From assembly GCF_031326225.1 (NCBI RefSeq), contig NZ_CP133720.1, positions 1,736,001 through 1,800,000 of the forward strand: a stretch of 64,000 nucleotides of DNA, given 5' to 3'. A program made the translations under genes and the position numbers. Below, piece by piece: positions 17,769 to 26,583 of this stretch. Every line of letters begins with the position of its first letter. Within the stretch, counting starts at the first letter, position 1. The notes under the pieces are model-generated. The model worked only from the letters and a program-made list of their open reading frames with translations. It did no database searches and was not told the origin of the DNA. The DNA comes from Undibacterium cyanobacteriorum (GTDB lineage: Bacteria > Pseudomonadota > Gammaproteobacteria > Burkholderiales > Burkholderiaceae_D).

Positions 17769-19175
17769 TTAGTTTACCCTTGTAACCGAGGTGATGACCA
17801 CGTTGCTGACTGGAACATCCGTGTATGCACCGCGCGTGCTGGTCGGTACGACGCGAATTTTGTCAACCACGTCTAGACCCGCGATCACTTGACCGAACAC
17901 AGCATATCCGCCGCTATATGTGTCCAAAGTGATGTTGTCGACATTGTTAATAAAAAATTGAGAAGTTGCTGAGTCGGCCACATTGGTTCTCGCCATCGCA
18001 ATCGAACCACGAATATTACTTAATCCGTTACCAGCTTCAAGCTTGATCGGAGGGTAGGTGCTTGCTTGAATAAAATCGGCGGTGAAGCCGCCACCCTGGA
18101 TTACAAAATCTTTGATGACGCGATGGAAAATCTTGTTGGAATAAAATCCAACGTCAACGTAACGCAAGAAATTTGTCACGGTGATCGGAGCTTTACTCGG
18201 GTTCAACTCGACGACGATGTCGCCAAGACTGGTCTTCATATTGACGATTGTTGCTGCACTGGTTGAACGCAAGTCAAAGCTTTGATCAGTCATGCCAATC
18301 AAATTTTTCGCAGCTGTAGTATCGGTTGGTGTGACCGCTGCGGCAATCGCAACCCCATTCGTGATAGAGGCTTTGTCGTTCAGATAGTTGAGTCCATGCT
18401 GAACCGCAAAATACGTGCCGACGGCTAATTTATTGTCGAGCAAGTCGGCAACCCAGCCATATTGCGCATTCCCTTTGAAATTGTGTGCAGTGCCTGCGAT
18501 CGTGCGAATCAGCGTGCCACGCGTTTCTGCGCCCGGTGTTCCGGCTGGTTTCTCAAGTGCTGCGGTCCAGTAGGCGAGACCTTCTGCATCGACTTCATTA
18601 CGACCAAGCACATTCTTGTAAATCACCTTGACGAAGTCGGAGTTTGACATGCCACTGCTGTATCCGGTGACATCGCTAAAAATCAATGCCGCTGCATAAA
18701 AGTTATTTGCCATTGCATCGGAACTCATGCCAGCCTTCGTTTGGTCAATCCAATACGACAAACCATTGGCATCAGGAACGCGGTTAAAGAACGCGATATA
18801 GAGCTCAATGATGCTATTCAGTGTGTTTGCGGGAATAGTTTTTGAATTTTCACCAATTTGCGTGTTTACGAGGAAGTCGTTGAATTGCAATAGCGGCTGA
18901 CTCACTGTTGGCGTCACCAAAGCACCTGTGGCATTTTTGTTGTGTGCCACGTACCCAGATGGCGTGCGTTTGATGGCATAGCTATTGCGCGAGGCAGCAA
19001 TCACGATAGGGGTACTGGCCGGAGCCGCGGCCATTGGTGGGGCACTCAGTGTGTAAGTTGCTTGGGTTGGTGCGTCGGCATTTCCGCCGCATGCACTCAA
19101 CATGACACTGACTACCGTCGCAAATGTAGCTGAAAGGAATGCGGATTTGTTTTTGGATCTTAAATTCAATGGCAT
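17769..19175 (-). CDS. lipoprotein with DUF4214 and cyclophilin-type peptidyl-prolyl isomerase domains
   Basis: Exported lipoprotein of 468 aa. A basic N-terminus and hydrophobic stretch end in the lipobox LSACG. A DUF4214 domain (about residues 100-240, with YIAFFNRVPDANGLSYW and the repeat-like NVLGRNEVDAEGLAYW) is followed by a cyclophilin domain (about 308-465: VTNFLRYVDVGFYSNKIFHR, QGGGF, SIAMARTNVADSATSQFFIN, YAVFGQVIAGLDVVDKI). Cyclophilins catalyse proline cis-trans isomerisation, here probably in the periplasm. DUF4214 is common in surface and S-layer-like proteins of betaproteobacteria, so the fusion may fold an outer-surface partner. The ATG at 19175 is preferred to a GTG one codon earlier. 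Confidence 0.88.
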   Translation of the reverse strand: MPLNLRSKNKSAFLSATFATVVSVMLSACGGNADAPTQATYTLSAPPMAAAPASTPIVIAASRNSYAIKRTPSGYVAHNKNATGALVTPTVSQPLLQFNDFLVNTQIGENSKTIPANTLNSIIELYIAFFNRVPDANGLSYWIDQTKAGMSSDAMANNFYAAALIFSDVTGYSSGMSNSDFVKVIYKNVLGRNEVDAEGLAYWTAALEKPAGTPGAETRGTLIRTIAGTAHNFKGNAQYGWVADLLDNKLAVGTYFAVQHGLNYLNDKASITNGVAIAAAVTPTDTTAAKNLIGMTDQSFDLRSTSAATIVNMKTSLGDIVVELNPSKAPITVTNFLRYVDVGFYSNKIFHRVIKDFVIQGGGFTADFIQASTYPPIKLEAGNGLSNIRGSIAMARTNVADSATSQFFINNVDNITLDTYSGGYAVFGQVIAGLDVVDKIRVVPTSTRGAYTDVPVSNVVITSVTRVN

Positions 19176-19378
19176 CACGGCATACTCACTTAATTCGATA
19201 GGATAAGCAAAAGCGTATTATAGCGAGGCTGGGGGCCGTGAGGAGTGTGGCACACTGCATCCAATCGATAAGAATTGTCACTAATTTGTGTCGAGACGTA
19301 ACTTTATTTGCTTTCTGGAAATTTTTACCGGCGAAACTCGAAGTTAGAATTTGATTACAATGACCAGTTTGGCGAAGC

Positions 19379-20104
19379 CTAAATGCCACCCCAGCTCGCA
19401 CTTAAAATGGATGCAGCGACAATTCCGGCGGTCTCGGTGCGGAGTACACGTGGGCCCATCGATAGGCAGATCGCGCCATGCTCAATGGCCATTTTCTCTT
19501 CTGCGTCACTGAACCCGCCTTCAGGTCCTATCATTACGGTGATGGCTTGTGCTGAGTGGTGGCGGGCCCAATCGGCGAGTGACTCACTGCCGCGTGGGGA
19601 GAGTAAAATCCTTTTATGTAAGTCTTGTTGCGTAAGCCACTTCTGTACATCGACGAGTTCACCAAGGTGCGCGAGTCGATTGCGTCCGCACTGTTCGCTT
19701 GCAGCTTGAATGATACTGCGCCAATGCTGTGACTTTTTCTCAGCTCTCTCACAGTTGAGTTTGACGACGCAACGTTGCGCCGCAAGTGGCTGGATATTGG
19801 ACACGCCCAGTTCTACGGCTTTCTCAATGATCCAATCCATTTTGTTCCCCTCGGGAAGAGCTTGGGCCAGGCTCAAGCCAAATGGTAATTCTGTCTCCAA
19901 GGCTCGGTGAAGCTTGATTTCAGCTCGGGCCTGTTTCTTGCCGACTTCGATGAGAATAGCAAGGAATGATCCGCCTTCACCATTAAAGAGTTCAAGCTGG
20001 TCACCAAGTTGTAACCGTAAGACGAAAATATGATGCGCCGTTTCGGCGGGTAGGTCGATGGTACTACCAATGACGAGTGGGCAAGGACAATAGAAACGGG
20101 GCAT
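19379..20104 (-). CDS. rsmE: 16S rRNA (uracil-1498-N3)-methyltransferase
   Basis: SPOUT-class methyltransferase of 241 aa that makes m3U1498 in 16S rRNA. An N-terminal PUA-like domain (HHIFVLRLQLGD) precedes the knotted SAM site: KMDWIIEKAVELGV, MIGPEGGFSDAEE and LGPRVLRTETA-like text (here MGPRVLRTETAGIVA). It lies 77 bp downstream of the DUF350 gene on the same strand and could be the last gene of that unit, although its function is unrelated to polyamines. Confidence 0.94.
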   Translation of the reverse strand: MPRFYCPCPLVIGSTIDLPAETAHHIFVLRLQLGDQLELFNGEGGSFLAILIEVGKKQARAEIKLHRALETELPFGLSLAQALPEGNKMDWIIEKAVELGVSNIQPLAAQRCVVKLNCERAEKKSQHWRSIIQAASEQCGRNRLAHLGELVDVQKWLTQQDLHKRILLSPRGSESLADWARHHSAQAITVMIGPEGGFSDAEEKMAIEHGAICLSMGPRVLRTETAGIVAASILSASWGGI

Positions 20105-20181
20105 AGGTCAACAACAAATAAACAAAAACAAAGAATCACTTTAAGCGCAGATAGACTTGGCCTGCGCCAATTGGATCGCGC

Positions 20182-20589
20182 TCAATACGTTTGGCAAGCA
20201 GCATTCAAAATACCCATGCCTAAACTGATGGCGCCCAGAAAAATGCCAGAGGCAAGTTTATTCTCAGGTACATCACGTACAAGGTCGGGCAACATCAGTC
20301 TGGTAGCGAAGAAAGCGATGATTTGGATGACTAAGCCAATACTGCCCCAAATCAACATGTCGAGTAGATCGATACTGTGTGCAACTGACGATGCGAGCGC
20401 GATGCAGTAGCCGAGCACTGCGCCCGAGAGGCTGGCGGCAGCGGCAGTATTACCTTCGCGGATCAGAGCGATTTCCTTGTATGGAGTGATGCGCACGTAG
20501 AGTGCAATGAAAACAAAGAGGAAGGCAACTGCCGATGCGAAGTGGCTGGCAAAAGCCAGTAAACCTGCAGAAAAAAATTGCATATCCAT
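20182..20589 (-). CDS. DUF350 family integral membrane protein (YjfL-like)
   Basis: Small inner-membrane protein of 135 aa with four predicted hydrophobic helices arranged as two similar halves (SHFASAVAFLFVFIALYV and AFFATRLMLPDL mark the ends of helices), the pattern of the DUF350/UPF0719 family. Charged residues lie between the pairs (LIREGNTAAAASLSGAVLGY). Function is unknown; in many proteobacteria it is encoded with DUF1190 and glutathionylspermidine-synthase-like genes (E. coli yjfL-yjfM-yjfC), exactly as here. It lies 18 bp after ygiC, so it is in the same operon. Confidence 0.85.
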   Translation of the reverse strand: MDMQFFSAGLLAFASHFASAVAFLFVFIALYVRITPYKEIALIREGNTAAAASLSGAVLGYCIALASSVAHSIDLLDMLIWGSIGLVIQIIAFFATRLMLPDLVRDVPENKLASGIFLGAISLGMGILNAACQTY

Positions 20590-20607
20590 TTATTATGACC
20601 TCTCGTA

Positions 20608-21738
20608 TTAGTCGACAAAATAATGAGGAATGAAGCGGCTCGTATTTTTGGTAATCAAAGTTTCATCCTCTCGAATACCGATACCTGCAGCCTCATCACC
20701 AACCACCCAAGAGCCAATCGATGTGTAAGCGGGTGTGATGCCGTCATCGAACTTTGGTTGTGGTGCGTACGCTTGGTAGATGAAACCTTCCTCACCATAT
20801 TCTCCTGGTGTGTGCAGTACATTGCCGTCTGCGTAGATAGAAATATTTTCTCCTTCGCGCGAAAGCAAAGGTTTCTTTACAAAATTGCCTGAGATTCGCC
20901 ACGACTCGCGAAAGGCTGGCAGTAAATTCGGATGGTTGGGGAATCGTTCCCATAAAATCGGGAGGATTGCTTTGTTCGACAGCAGCATCTTCCAGGCAGG
21001 TTCAATGATGCGTGTCGCGCGGCTCAGAAGGTGCTCGGAAAATTGCTCCCGACACAGCCACTCCCAAGGATAGAGTTTGAATAAATTGTCGATCTTGACG
21101 TCCTGATCATCGACCAACTCTGCGTTTGCTTCGTCCCAACCAAGACTACTAATGAGACATTGTTTGGTGGCGAAGCCCGCTTGAATCGCAGTGTCACGTA
21201 AGTAGGAAAGATTGCCAATATCTTCCTCGCTATCGGCGCACACAAAATGTAAAACACCCTTCGTATTCAACTTTTTCCATTGCTCGATCAGTTTTTCGTG
21301 CAGGGAATTAAATTGATCTGCATCTGGATGTACATCTTGCAGCCAATACCATTGCGCAACGGAGGATTCGACCAAACCTGTTGGCGTGTCTGCATTGTAT
21401 TCCAACATCTTAGGATGGCCGCTGCCATTCCAGCTCAGATCGAATCGACCATAGAGAGAAAATTCGCGCTCTTTCCAACTATCTTCCACTTCACTCCAAA
21501 AGGCGCGAGGAATCGAAAAGTGCTCGATCTGGCCGTTTCGAATAATGTGATCGACCGCTTCAAGGCACATTTGATGGAGCTCGATGGTGGCTTGTTCAAG
21601 CGTATCGATTTGCGCCGAATTGAAGCGATATGCATAGCGCTCGTCCCAATACAGCCCATCAATGGAGTGATAGCTGAAACCGAGGTCTTCGAATTGGGTT
21701 TGCCAGCCATTGCGAACTTGTTTTGATTCACGAATCAT
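20608..21738 (-). CDS. ygiC: glutathionylspermidine synthase-like ATP-grasp ligase (YgiC/YjfC)
   Basis: ATP-grasp amide ligase of 376 aa homologous to the synthetase domain of glutathionylspermidine synthase but without its amidase domain. Typical stretches: GLYWDERYAYRF, GRFDLSWNG, LEYNADTPTGLVESSVAQW, LYPWEWL, LPILWERFPNHPNLLPA and FVKKPLLSREGENI, which contribute ATP and metal contacts. The family probably joins a peptide or amino acid carboxylate to an amine. The true substrates of YgiC/YjfC are not settled. It lies 2 bp after the DUF1190 gene, 18 bp before the DUF350 gene, and downstream of a spermidine-forming fusion enzyme, which points to a polyamine as the amine. Confidence 0.9.
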   Translation of the reverse strand: MIRESKQVRNGWQTQFEDLGFSYHSIDGLYWDERYAYRFNSAQIDTLEQATIELHQMCLEAVDHIIRNGQIEHFSIPRAFWSEVEDSWKEREFSLYGRFDLSWNGSGHPKMLEYNADTPTGLVESSVAQWYWLQDVHPDADQFNSLHEKLIEQWKKLNTKGVLHFVCADSEEDIGNLSYLRDTAIQAGFATKQCLISSLGWDEANAELVDDQDVKIDNLFKLYPWEWLCREQFSEHLLSRATRIIEPAWKMLLSNKAILPILWERFPNHPNLLPAFRESWRISGNFVKKPLLSREGENISIYADGNVLHTPGEYGEEGFIYQAYAPQPKFDDGITPAYTSIGSWVVGDEAAGIGIREDETLITKNTSRFIPHYFVD

Positions 21739-21740
21739 GC

Positions 21741-22190
21741 TTATCCACCACTAGAAAAGCCACGTGAACTTGACCCAAATCCACCACGACTCACACTTCG
21801 TGTAACGCTGCGACTTACCGCGTGATCCGTGTAGGCACTGCTACCATTGGCATTGATTCGATTGCCGAGGAAGCTTCGCTGCGCATGTTCGCGTTGACCT
21901 TCGTAATAGCTCGGACCGAAATAGTGGCCGGTATAAACGTGCCCACCACTGGTGTTGCCTGTATTCGATAAGGAACTACTTCCGGGCGGAGCTTTTTGCG
22001 GCTCACAAGGCTGGGTGCTTCCCCAATCTTGAACACACTCTTCGAGGCTTTTGTATTCGTCTCGAACGGTGGCTAGATTATTGTTGCTGTCGTCTTCTCC
22101 ACAGCCAGCGAGATTCACAACCGTGGCCGAGGTGACCAACATAAGGGGGAGTGCTTTGCTGGAGCGGCGCTTTTTTTCTTTTTGATCCAT
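21741..22190 (-). CDS. ygiB: DUF1190 family lipoprotein (YgiB/YjfM-like)
   Basis: Small protein of 149 aa. After a basic N-terminus (KEKKRRSSKALP) a hydrophobic segment ends at VNLAGCG, a lipobox-like sequence, so it is probably an exported lipoprotein. The C-terminal half is low-complexity, rich in Ser, Gly and Arg (VSRSVTRSVSRGGFGSSSRG), as in DUF1190 proteins. Function unknown. It precedes ygiC by 2 bp, a pairing that recurs widely, which suggests the ligase and the lipoprotein work together. It starts 120 bp after the fused speD-speE gene. Confidence 0.85.
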   Translation of the reverse strand: MDQKEKKRRSSKALPLMLVTSATVVNLAGCGEDDSNNNLATVRDEYKSLEECVQDWGSTQPCEPQKAPPGSSSLSNTGNTSGGHVYTGHYFGPSYYEGQREHAQRSFLGNRINANGSSAYTDHAVSRSVTRSVSRGGFGSSSRGFSSGG

Positions 22191-22310
22191 GATGTATACC
22201 TACTTCGAACGATGTTTCGAAGTTGATGATTGTAGAGGTTCAAGGTTTTTGCAGCACTGGTCTAAGCAAGGCTTTTTTACCGTTGAGACTGAATTGAAGC
22301 CTCGTCGTGT

Positions 22311-23555
22311 TTAAAAGCGAAACATCGCATAGTGGCGCGCTGCTTGATAGTATTGTAAGCCCTGTAGGCCTTGGCGCTCTATGATTTCAGAGATCTCTGT
22401 CTCCTTTTTCAGAAACGGATCAATTTGATCAAGCCGCTCACTTCCCTTGAGGGCAACAGCGAAGCTCCATAAAGCGCCATACGAGGGAATGTAGCTGACA
22501 TACGTCCTCACTCGATCGAAGCTTGATTCGAGATTGGCCAAGGTCGTCGTGAAACGAGTTGGATGATAAAACTCGCTCCCGAGATGGAGTACCAAGGCCC
22601 CCTCAGTTTTCAAAGCGCGGTGGCAGTCTTGGAAAAACGGGGCGCTCATGCACGACTCAGCCCAACTGCTGCCGTTGGGTGCAACTGGATCGGTCAAGTC
22701 GAGCAAGATGAGATCGAATTGTTGATCGCAATGACGAATGAAATTGAAACCGTCCTTATGCTTGATGGTGAGTCGTGGATCGTTAAACGCCTTGCCATGA
22801 ACACTCGTCAAATGTTGCTTTGCAAGCTCAACCACCACCGGATCAATTTCGCAAAGAACGAGGTTTTCGAGGGCCTTGTATTTGAGAATCTCCTCGCTTG
22901 AGCCGCCATCGCCACCACCGATGATTAACGCATCACGTAGATGGGGGAGGCTGATCGCAGCAGGATGTACCAAGGTTTCATGATAAAAATGTTCATCGCG
23001 CTCGGTGGTCATCATGGCGCCATCAATGCGCATAGCTTTGCCGAATTCTTTGGTTTGCAGGATCTCAATATGTTGGAAAGCACTTTGTCGTTCGCAGATG
23101 AGTTGGTCTGCTGCCGTGCGGAAGGAAGTCGAACTAGTGAGTCGCTCTTCGATGAAATTCGGTGATGCCTGAGCAACATGATCCGGTACCCCGCGCCGTA
23201 ATTCCTGTTGCCGAACATCTTTCGGTGCGAATGTGCGCAATAAGCTTGCGAGGATTCTGCGCGCTTTATCGCTATTGTCATTGTTGAAATTGCAGACATA
23301 GATATCGAGGGTGATGGCTCTTTTTTCTGGCCAAGTATGAATTGCCAGGTGCGATTCAGCCAATAAGAGCGTTCCTGTGACGCCAGCAGCGCTGCCATCT
23401 TCATGCGAAAAGGGAAAGAAACGCTCGCCGACAATGGTCAGGCCAGCCTCGATTGTCCGTTGGCGTAATAAGTCCTCTAGTGGTGTTGGTGCGAGTAGTA
23501 GCTCGATTGGACATTGGCATTCGAAGCAATCGGCGGTGAGGTGGAGACCTTCCAT
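22311..23555 (-). CDS. fused S-adenosylmethionine decarboxylase and spermidine synthase
   Basis: Bifunctional polyamine enzyme of 414 aa. Residues 1-120 are a prokaryotic-type AdoMet decarboxylase: ESHLAIHTWPE holds Ser68, the self-cleavage site that becomes the pyruvoyl group, with His73 and Cys88 (in LDIYVCNF) at the same spacing as Ser63/His68/Cys83 of the Thermotoga enzyme. Residues from about 150 are an aminopropyltransferase: ERDEHFYHETLVHPA, LIIGGGDGGSSEEIL and LILLDLTDPVAP. One protein would thus make decarboxylated AdoMet and use it to convert putrescine to spermidine. I choose the ATG at 23555; the frame is open to 23714 but that part is unlike the family. No clear ribosome binding site. 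It heads a unit with ygiB, ygiC and DUF350. Confidence 0.9.
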   Translation of the reverse strand: MEGLHLTADCFECQCPIELLLAPTPLEDLLRQRTIEAGLTIVGERFFPFSHEDGSAAGVTGTLLLAESHLAIHTWPEKRAITLDIYVCNFNNDNSDKARRILASLLRTFAPKDVRQQELRRGVPDHVAQASPNFIEERLTSSTSFRTAADQLICERQSAFQHIEILQTKEFGKAMRIDGAMMTTERDEHFYHETLVHPAAISLPHLRDALIIGGGDGGSSEEILKYKALENLVLCEIDPVVVELAKQHLTSVHGKAFNDPRLTIKHKDGFNFIRHCDQQFDLILLDLTDPVAPNGSSWAESCMSAPFFQDCHRALKTEGALVLHLGSEFYHPTRFTTTLANLESSFDRVRTYVSYIPSYGALWSFAVALKGSERLDQIDPFLKKETEISEIIERQGLQGLQYYQAARHYAMFRF

Positions 23556-23722
23556 AGGGCAAATAAGAATGATGCGAAAGTCGCAATTGTATTCTGCGCG
23601 ACGCTGCTCTGGTAAAATAACGGACTTTGCAGAAAATAGTGATGAATTTGAGCAACATTTGATGTTATTCGATGATTCACCTGATTCTGCCGCAAATCTT
23701 CTAAACTTTTCCAAGTGTTCCT

Positions 23723-25726
23723 ATGACTTCCACATATACGCCTGCAATCACTTCAAAAATGGCCAATGCGATTCGCGCTTTGTCCATGGACGCCGTACAA
23801 AAAGCTAACTCTGGTCACCCAGGTGCGCCTATGGGCATGGCTGAAATTGCAGTCGCCTTGTGGGCAGGTCACTATCGTCATAATCCAAGCAATCCAAAAT
23901 GGGTGAATCGTGATCGTTTCGTTTTGTCAAACGGCCATGGCTCCATGTTGCATTACTCGCTCTTGCATTTGACTGGTTATGATTTGCCGATGTCTGAAAT
24001 CAGCAATTTCCGTCAACTGCATTCCAAAACTGCGGGTCACCCTGAAGTGCACATTACGCCAGGTGTTGAGACCACCACAGGTCCGCTCGGTCAAGGTATC
24101 ACCAACGCGGTTGGTATGGCGTTGGCAGAAAAATTATTGGCAGCGGAATTCAATGTTGATGGCTCGAATATCGTCGATCACCGCACTTGGGTTTTCATGG
24201 GTGATGGCTGCTTGATGGAAGGTATCTCTCATGAAGCTTGCTCCTTGGCTGGCACATGGAAACTGAATAAGTTGACAGCATTCTGGGACGACAATGGTAT
24301 CTCGATTGACGGTCACGTTGAAGGCTGGTTCACCGACGACACTCCAGCGCGTTTTGAATCTTATGGTTGGAACGTGATTCGTGGCGTTGACGGACACAAT
24401 GTGGACGCAGTGAATGCAGCGATTGTTGCAGCGAAAGCCTCGGATAAACCAACTTTGATTTGCTGCCGCACCGTGATCGGTAAAGGCTCGCCAAACATGG
24501 AAGGCACCCACAACGTGCACGGTGCAGCTTTGGGTGACAAAGAAGTTGCCGCAGTGCGTGCGCATATCGATTGGAACTACCCACCGTTTGAAGTTCCTGC
24601 CGATGTGTATGGCGCTTGGGATGCAAAAGCCGATGGCGCAAAAGCAGAGGCGGATTGGAATGCGGTGTTTGCAGCCTATAGCGCAGCACATCCAGCGAAA
24701 GCCGCTGATTTCACCCGTCGTATGAACAATGCTTTGCCAGCAAACTTTGATGAAGTTGTGAAAGCGGCCATCGATAACGTGGTCACGAAAAAGGAAACGA
24801 TCGCAACGCGTAAAGCAAGTCAAAACGCGATCCAAGCATTCGCACCAAGTCTGCCTGAGTTCTTGGGCGGTTCTGCTGACTTGACTGGCTCTAATCTCAC
24901 CAACTGGAAAGAATGTGTGGCGGTGCGCGCAAATCAAGCCGGCAATCACATCAACTACGGTGTCCGTGAATTTGGTATGAGCGCGATTATGAATGGTATC
25001 GCTCTTCATGGCGGCTACTTGCCATTTGGCGCGACGTTCTTGACCTTCTCTGACTACAGCCGCAATGCCATTCGCATGGCAGCCTTGATGAAAATTCGTA
25101 GTTTGTTTGTGTTCACACATGATTCGATTGGTTTGGGTGAAGATGGTCCAACACATCAATCTGTTGAACATATTTCTTCCATGCGTTTGATCCCGAATTT
25201 GGATAACTGGCGTCCATGCGACACCACAGAATCGACCGTTGCATGGGCACAAGCCATTAAGCGCAATGACGGTCCATCGACTCTGATTTTCTCGCGTCAG
25301 AATTTGCCTTTCGTTGAACGCGATGCTGCGCAAATTGAAGCGATTGCACGTGGTGGCTATATTTTGCGTGACGCGGCAGATGCCAAAGTCGTGTTGATTG
25401 CGACGGGTTCTGAAATCGAATTGGCATTGAAAGCCGCGGATGCTTTGGCTGCCGAAGGTATTGCTGCACGCGTAGTCTCCATGCCATCGACCGACGTCTT
25501 CGATCGCCAAGATCAAGCTTATAAATTGAGTGTTTTGGGCAAAGGCTTGCCACGTGTTGCCATCGAGGCTGGTGTGACAGCGTTCTGGCATAAATATGTT
25601 GGTTTGGAAGGTGCTGTGGTCGGTATCGATACCTTTGGTGAGTCGGCACCTGCAGGTGTATTGTTCAAACATTTTGGTTTTACCGTAGACAACGTGGTCG
25701 CCAAAGCCAAAGCCGTGTTGGCCTAA
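23723..25726 (+). CDS. tkt: transketolase
   Basis: Thiamine-diphosphate enzyme of 667 aa moving two-carbon units between sugar phosphates in the pentose phosphate and, where present, Calvin pathways. Seen: ANSGHPGAPMGMAEIAVALW, GHGSMLHYSLLHLTGYDL, GPLGQGITNAVGMALAEK, the ThDP motif GDGCLMEGISHEA, then FGMSAIMNGIALHGG and HDSIGLGEDGPTHQSVEH in the pyrimidine domain. Length is standard. It is divergent from the polyamine fusion gene, 167 bp apart. A GNAT gene follows 41 bp after the stop. Confidence 0.95.
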   Translation: MTSTYTPAITSKMANAIRALSMDAVQKANSGHPGAPMGMAEIAVALWAGHYRHNPSNPKWVNRDRFVLSNGHGSMLHYSLLHLTGYDLPMSEISNFRQLHSKTAGHPEVHITPGVETTTGPLGQGITNAVGMALAEKLLAAEFNVDGSNIVDHRTWVFMGDGCLMEGISHEACSLAGTWKLNKLTAFWDDNGISIDGHVEGWFTDDTPARFESYGWNVIRGVDGHNVDAVNAAIVAAKASDKPTLICCRTVIGKGSPNMEGTHNVHGAALGDKEVAAVRAHIDWNYPPFEVPADVYGAWDAKADGAKAEADWNAVFAAYSAAHPAKAADFTRRMNNALPANFDEVVKAAIDNVVTKKETIATRKASQNAIQAFAPSLPEFLGGSADLTGSNLTNWKECVAVRANQAGNHINYGVREFGMSAIMNGIALHGGYLPFGATFLTFSDYSRNAIRMAALMKIRSLFVFTHDSIGLGEDGPTHQSVEHISSMRLIPNLDNWRPCDTTESTVAWAQAIKRNDGPSTLIFSRQNLPFVERDAAQIEAIARGGYILRDAADAKVVLIATGSEIELALKAADALAAEGIAARVVSMPSTDVFDRQDQAYKLSVLGKGLPRVAIEAGVTAFWHKYVGLEGAVVGIDTFGESAPAGVLFKHFGFTVDNVVAKAKAVLA

Positions 25727-25767
25727 TTCCAAAGCAAGTTTGCGATTTGCCAAAATAGATTGTGTAA

Positions 25768-26355
25768 ATGATGAGTAAGATTAAGGAAATTCAATTGCGT
25801 AGAGCCGTGATCAGCGATGCAGAGGCCATCGCGGCGGTACGCATTGAAGGTTGGCAAACCTCGTATCGCGGCATGATTCCCGATTCGTATTTGGACACCA
25901 TGTCGCTCGAAGAGAACGTGGAGCAGTGGCGAACTATTTTGCAGGCATTGCCGACCAATGAGCAAAATCTGCGCGTCTATGTTGCCGTGAGTGGTGACGA
26001 GATCATTGGCTTCATTTCGATGGTGAAGTTGGCCGAACCGAAATTGGGCCGCGATGGGGAAATCAATGCGATCTATATTCGTCCGCAATGGCAACGCTGC
26101 GGCATCGGCAAACGCATGATGCATAAAGCAGCGCGTTCTTTGCAAGAGATGGGATGTAGTTCTTGCGTGATTTGGGTGATCGATGGTAACTCCGTGGCTC
26201 GTAATTTCTACGAGGAACTTGGTGGCCAGATCTTGGTCGAGCAAGATTTTACGTGGGATGGCCTCGACTTAACCGAAGTCGGTTATGGCTGGGATGATTT
26301 AAGTGTGTTGTTAGCGTCGGCGGATGCAATGCCATTTCCGCGAGCTATGCAGTGA
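25768..26355 (+). CDS. GNAT family N-acetyltransferase
   Basis: A 195-aa acetyltransferase. Motif A of the fold is IYIRPQWQRCGIGKRMMHKAARSL-like (core RPQWQRCGIGKRMM) and binds acetyl-CoA; an N-terminal IRRA-type strand (LRRAVISDAEAIAAVRIEGW) and NSVARNFYEELGG near the end complete it. The first part (GWQTSYRGMIPDSYLDTM) matches a broad group of uncharacterised GNAT enzymes. Substrate unknown. It lies 41 bp after tkt and may be co-transcribed. The first of two adjacent ATG codons is taken as the start. Confidence 0.85.
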   Translation: MMSKIKEIQLRRAVISDAEAIAAVRIEGWQTSYRGMIPDSYLDTMSLEENVEQWRTILQALPTNEQNLRVYVAVSGDEIIGFISMVKLAEPKLGRDGEINAIYIRPQWQRCGIGKRMMHKAARSLQEMGCSSCVIWVIDGNSVARNFYEELGGQILVEQDFTWDGLDLTEVGYGWDDLSVLLASADAMPFPRAMQ

Positions 26356-26361
26356 AGATTT

Positions 26362-26522
26362 AAAACCTCTCAACACGGAGACACAGAGACACTGAGGAAA
26401 AGCATGAGGGCTTCTTTCAAAGACGAAAACTCATGGACTCAAGAGTCTCAAATTGGGCGAATCAAAAATTTGATTTTTCCTGACTTTCTCTGTGTCTCAG
26501 TGTCTCTGTGTTGAGGGGTTTT
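26362..26522. repeat. long imperfect palindrome (CTCTGTGTCTC-type element)
   Basis: Two arms of about 38 bp, 26362-26400 and 26485-26522, form an inverted repeat with only a few mismatches: AAAACC-T-CTCAACAC against the complement of GTGTTGAG-G-GGTTTT, and repeated GAGACAC units inside each arm. An 84-bp non-repeat centre separates them. It sits between the GNAT gene and gap. The fold could be a stable hairpin in RNA. It looks like a dispersed palindromic repeat, not a coding element; no transposase gene is near. Confidence 0.75.
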
Positions 26523-26583
26523 GCGGTAACAGATTTTTTTGTGTTTTATTTTTATTGCTGTTTGTCTTTTTGGAGATTGAACC

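Noticed and set aside
23556..23714. N-terminal extension of the SpeD-SpeE fusion
   Set aside because: Not similar to AdoMet decarboxylases and would occupy the divergent tkt promoter region.
24134..25753. Long 539-codon frame on the minus strand inside tkt
   Set aside because: Mirror of the strongly biased codons of transketolase; the product is rich in Cys, His and Arg with no domain, and tkt is certain on the other strand.
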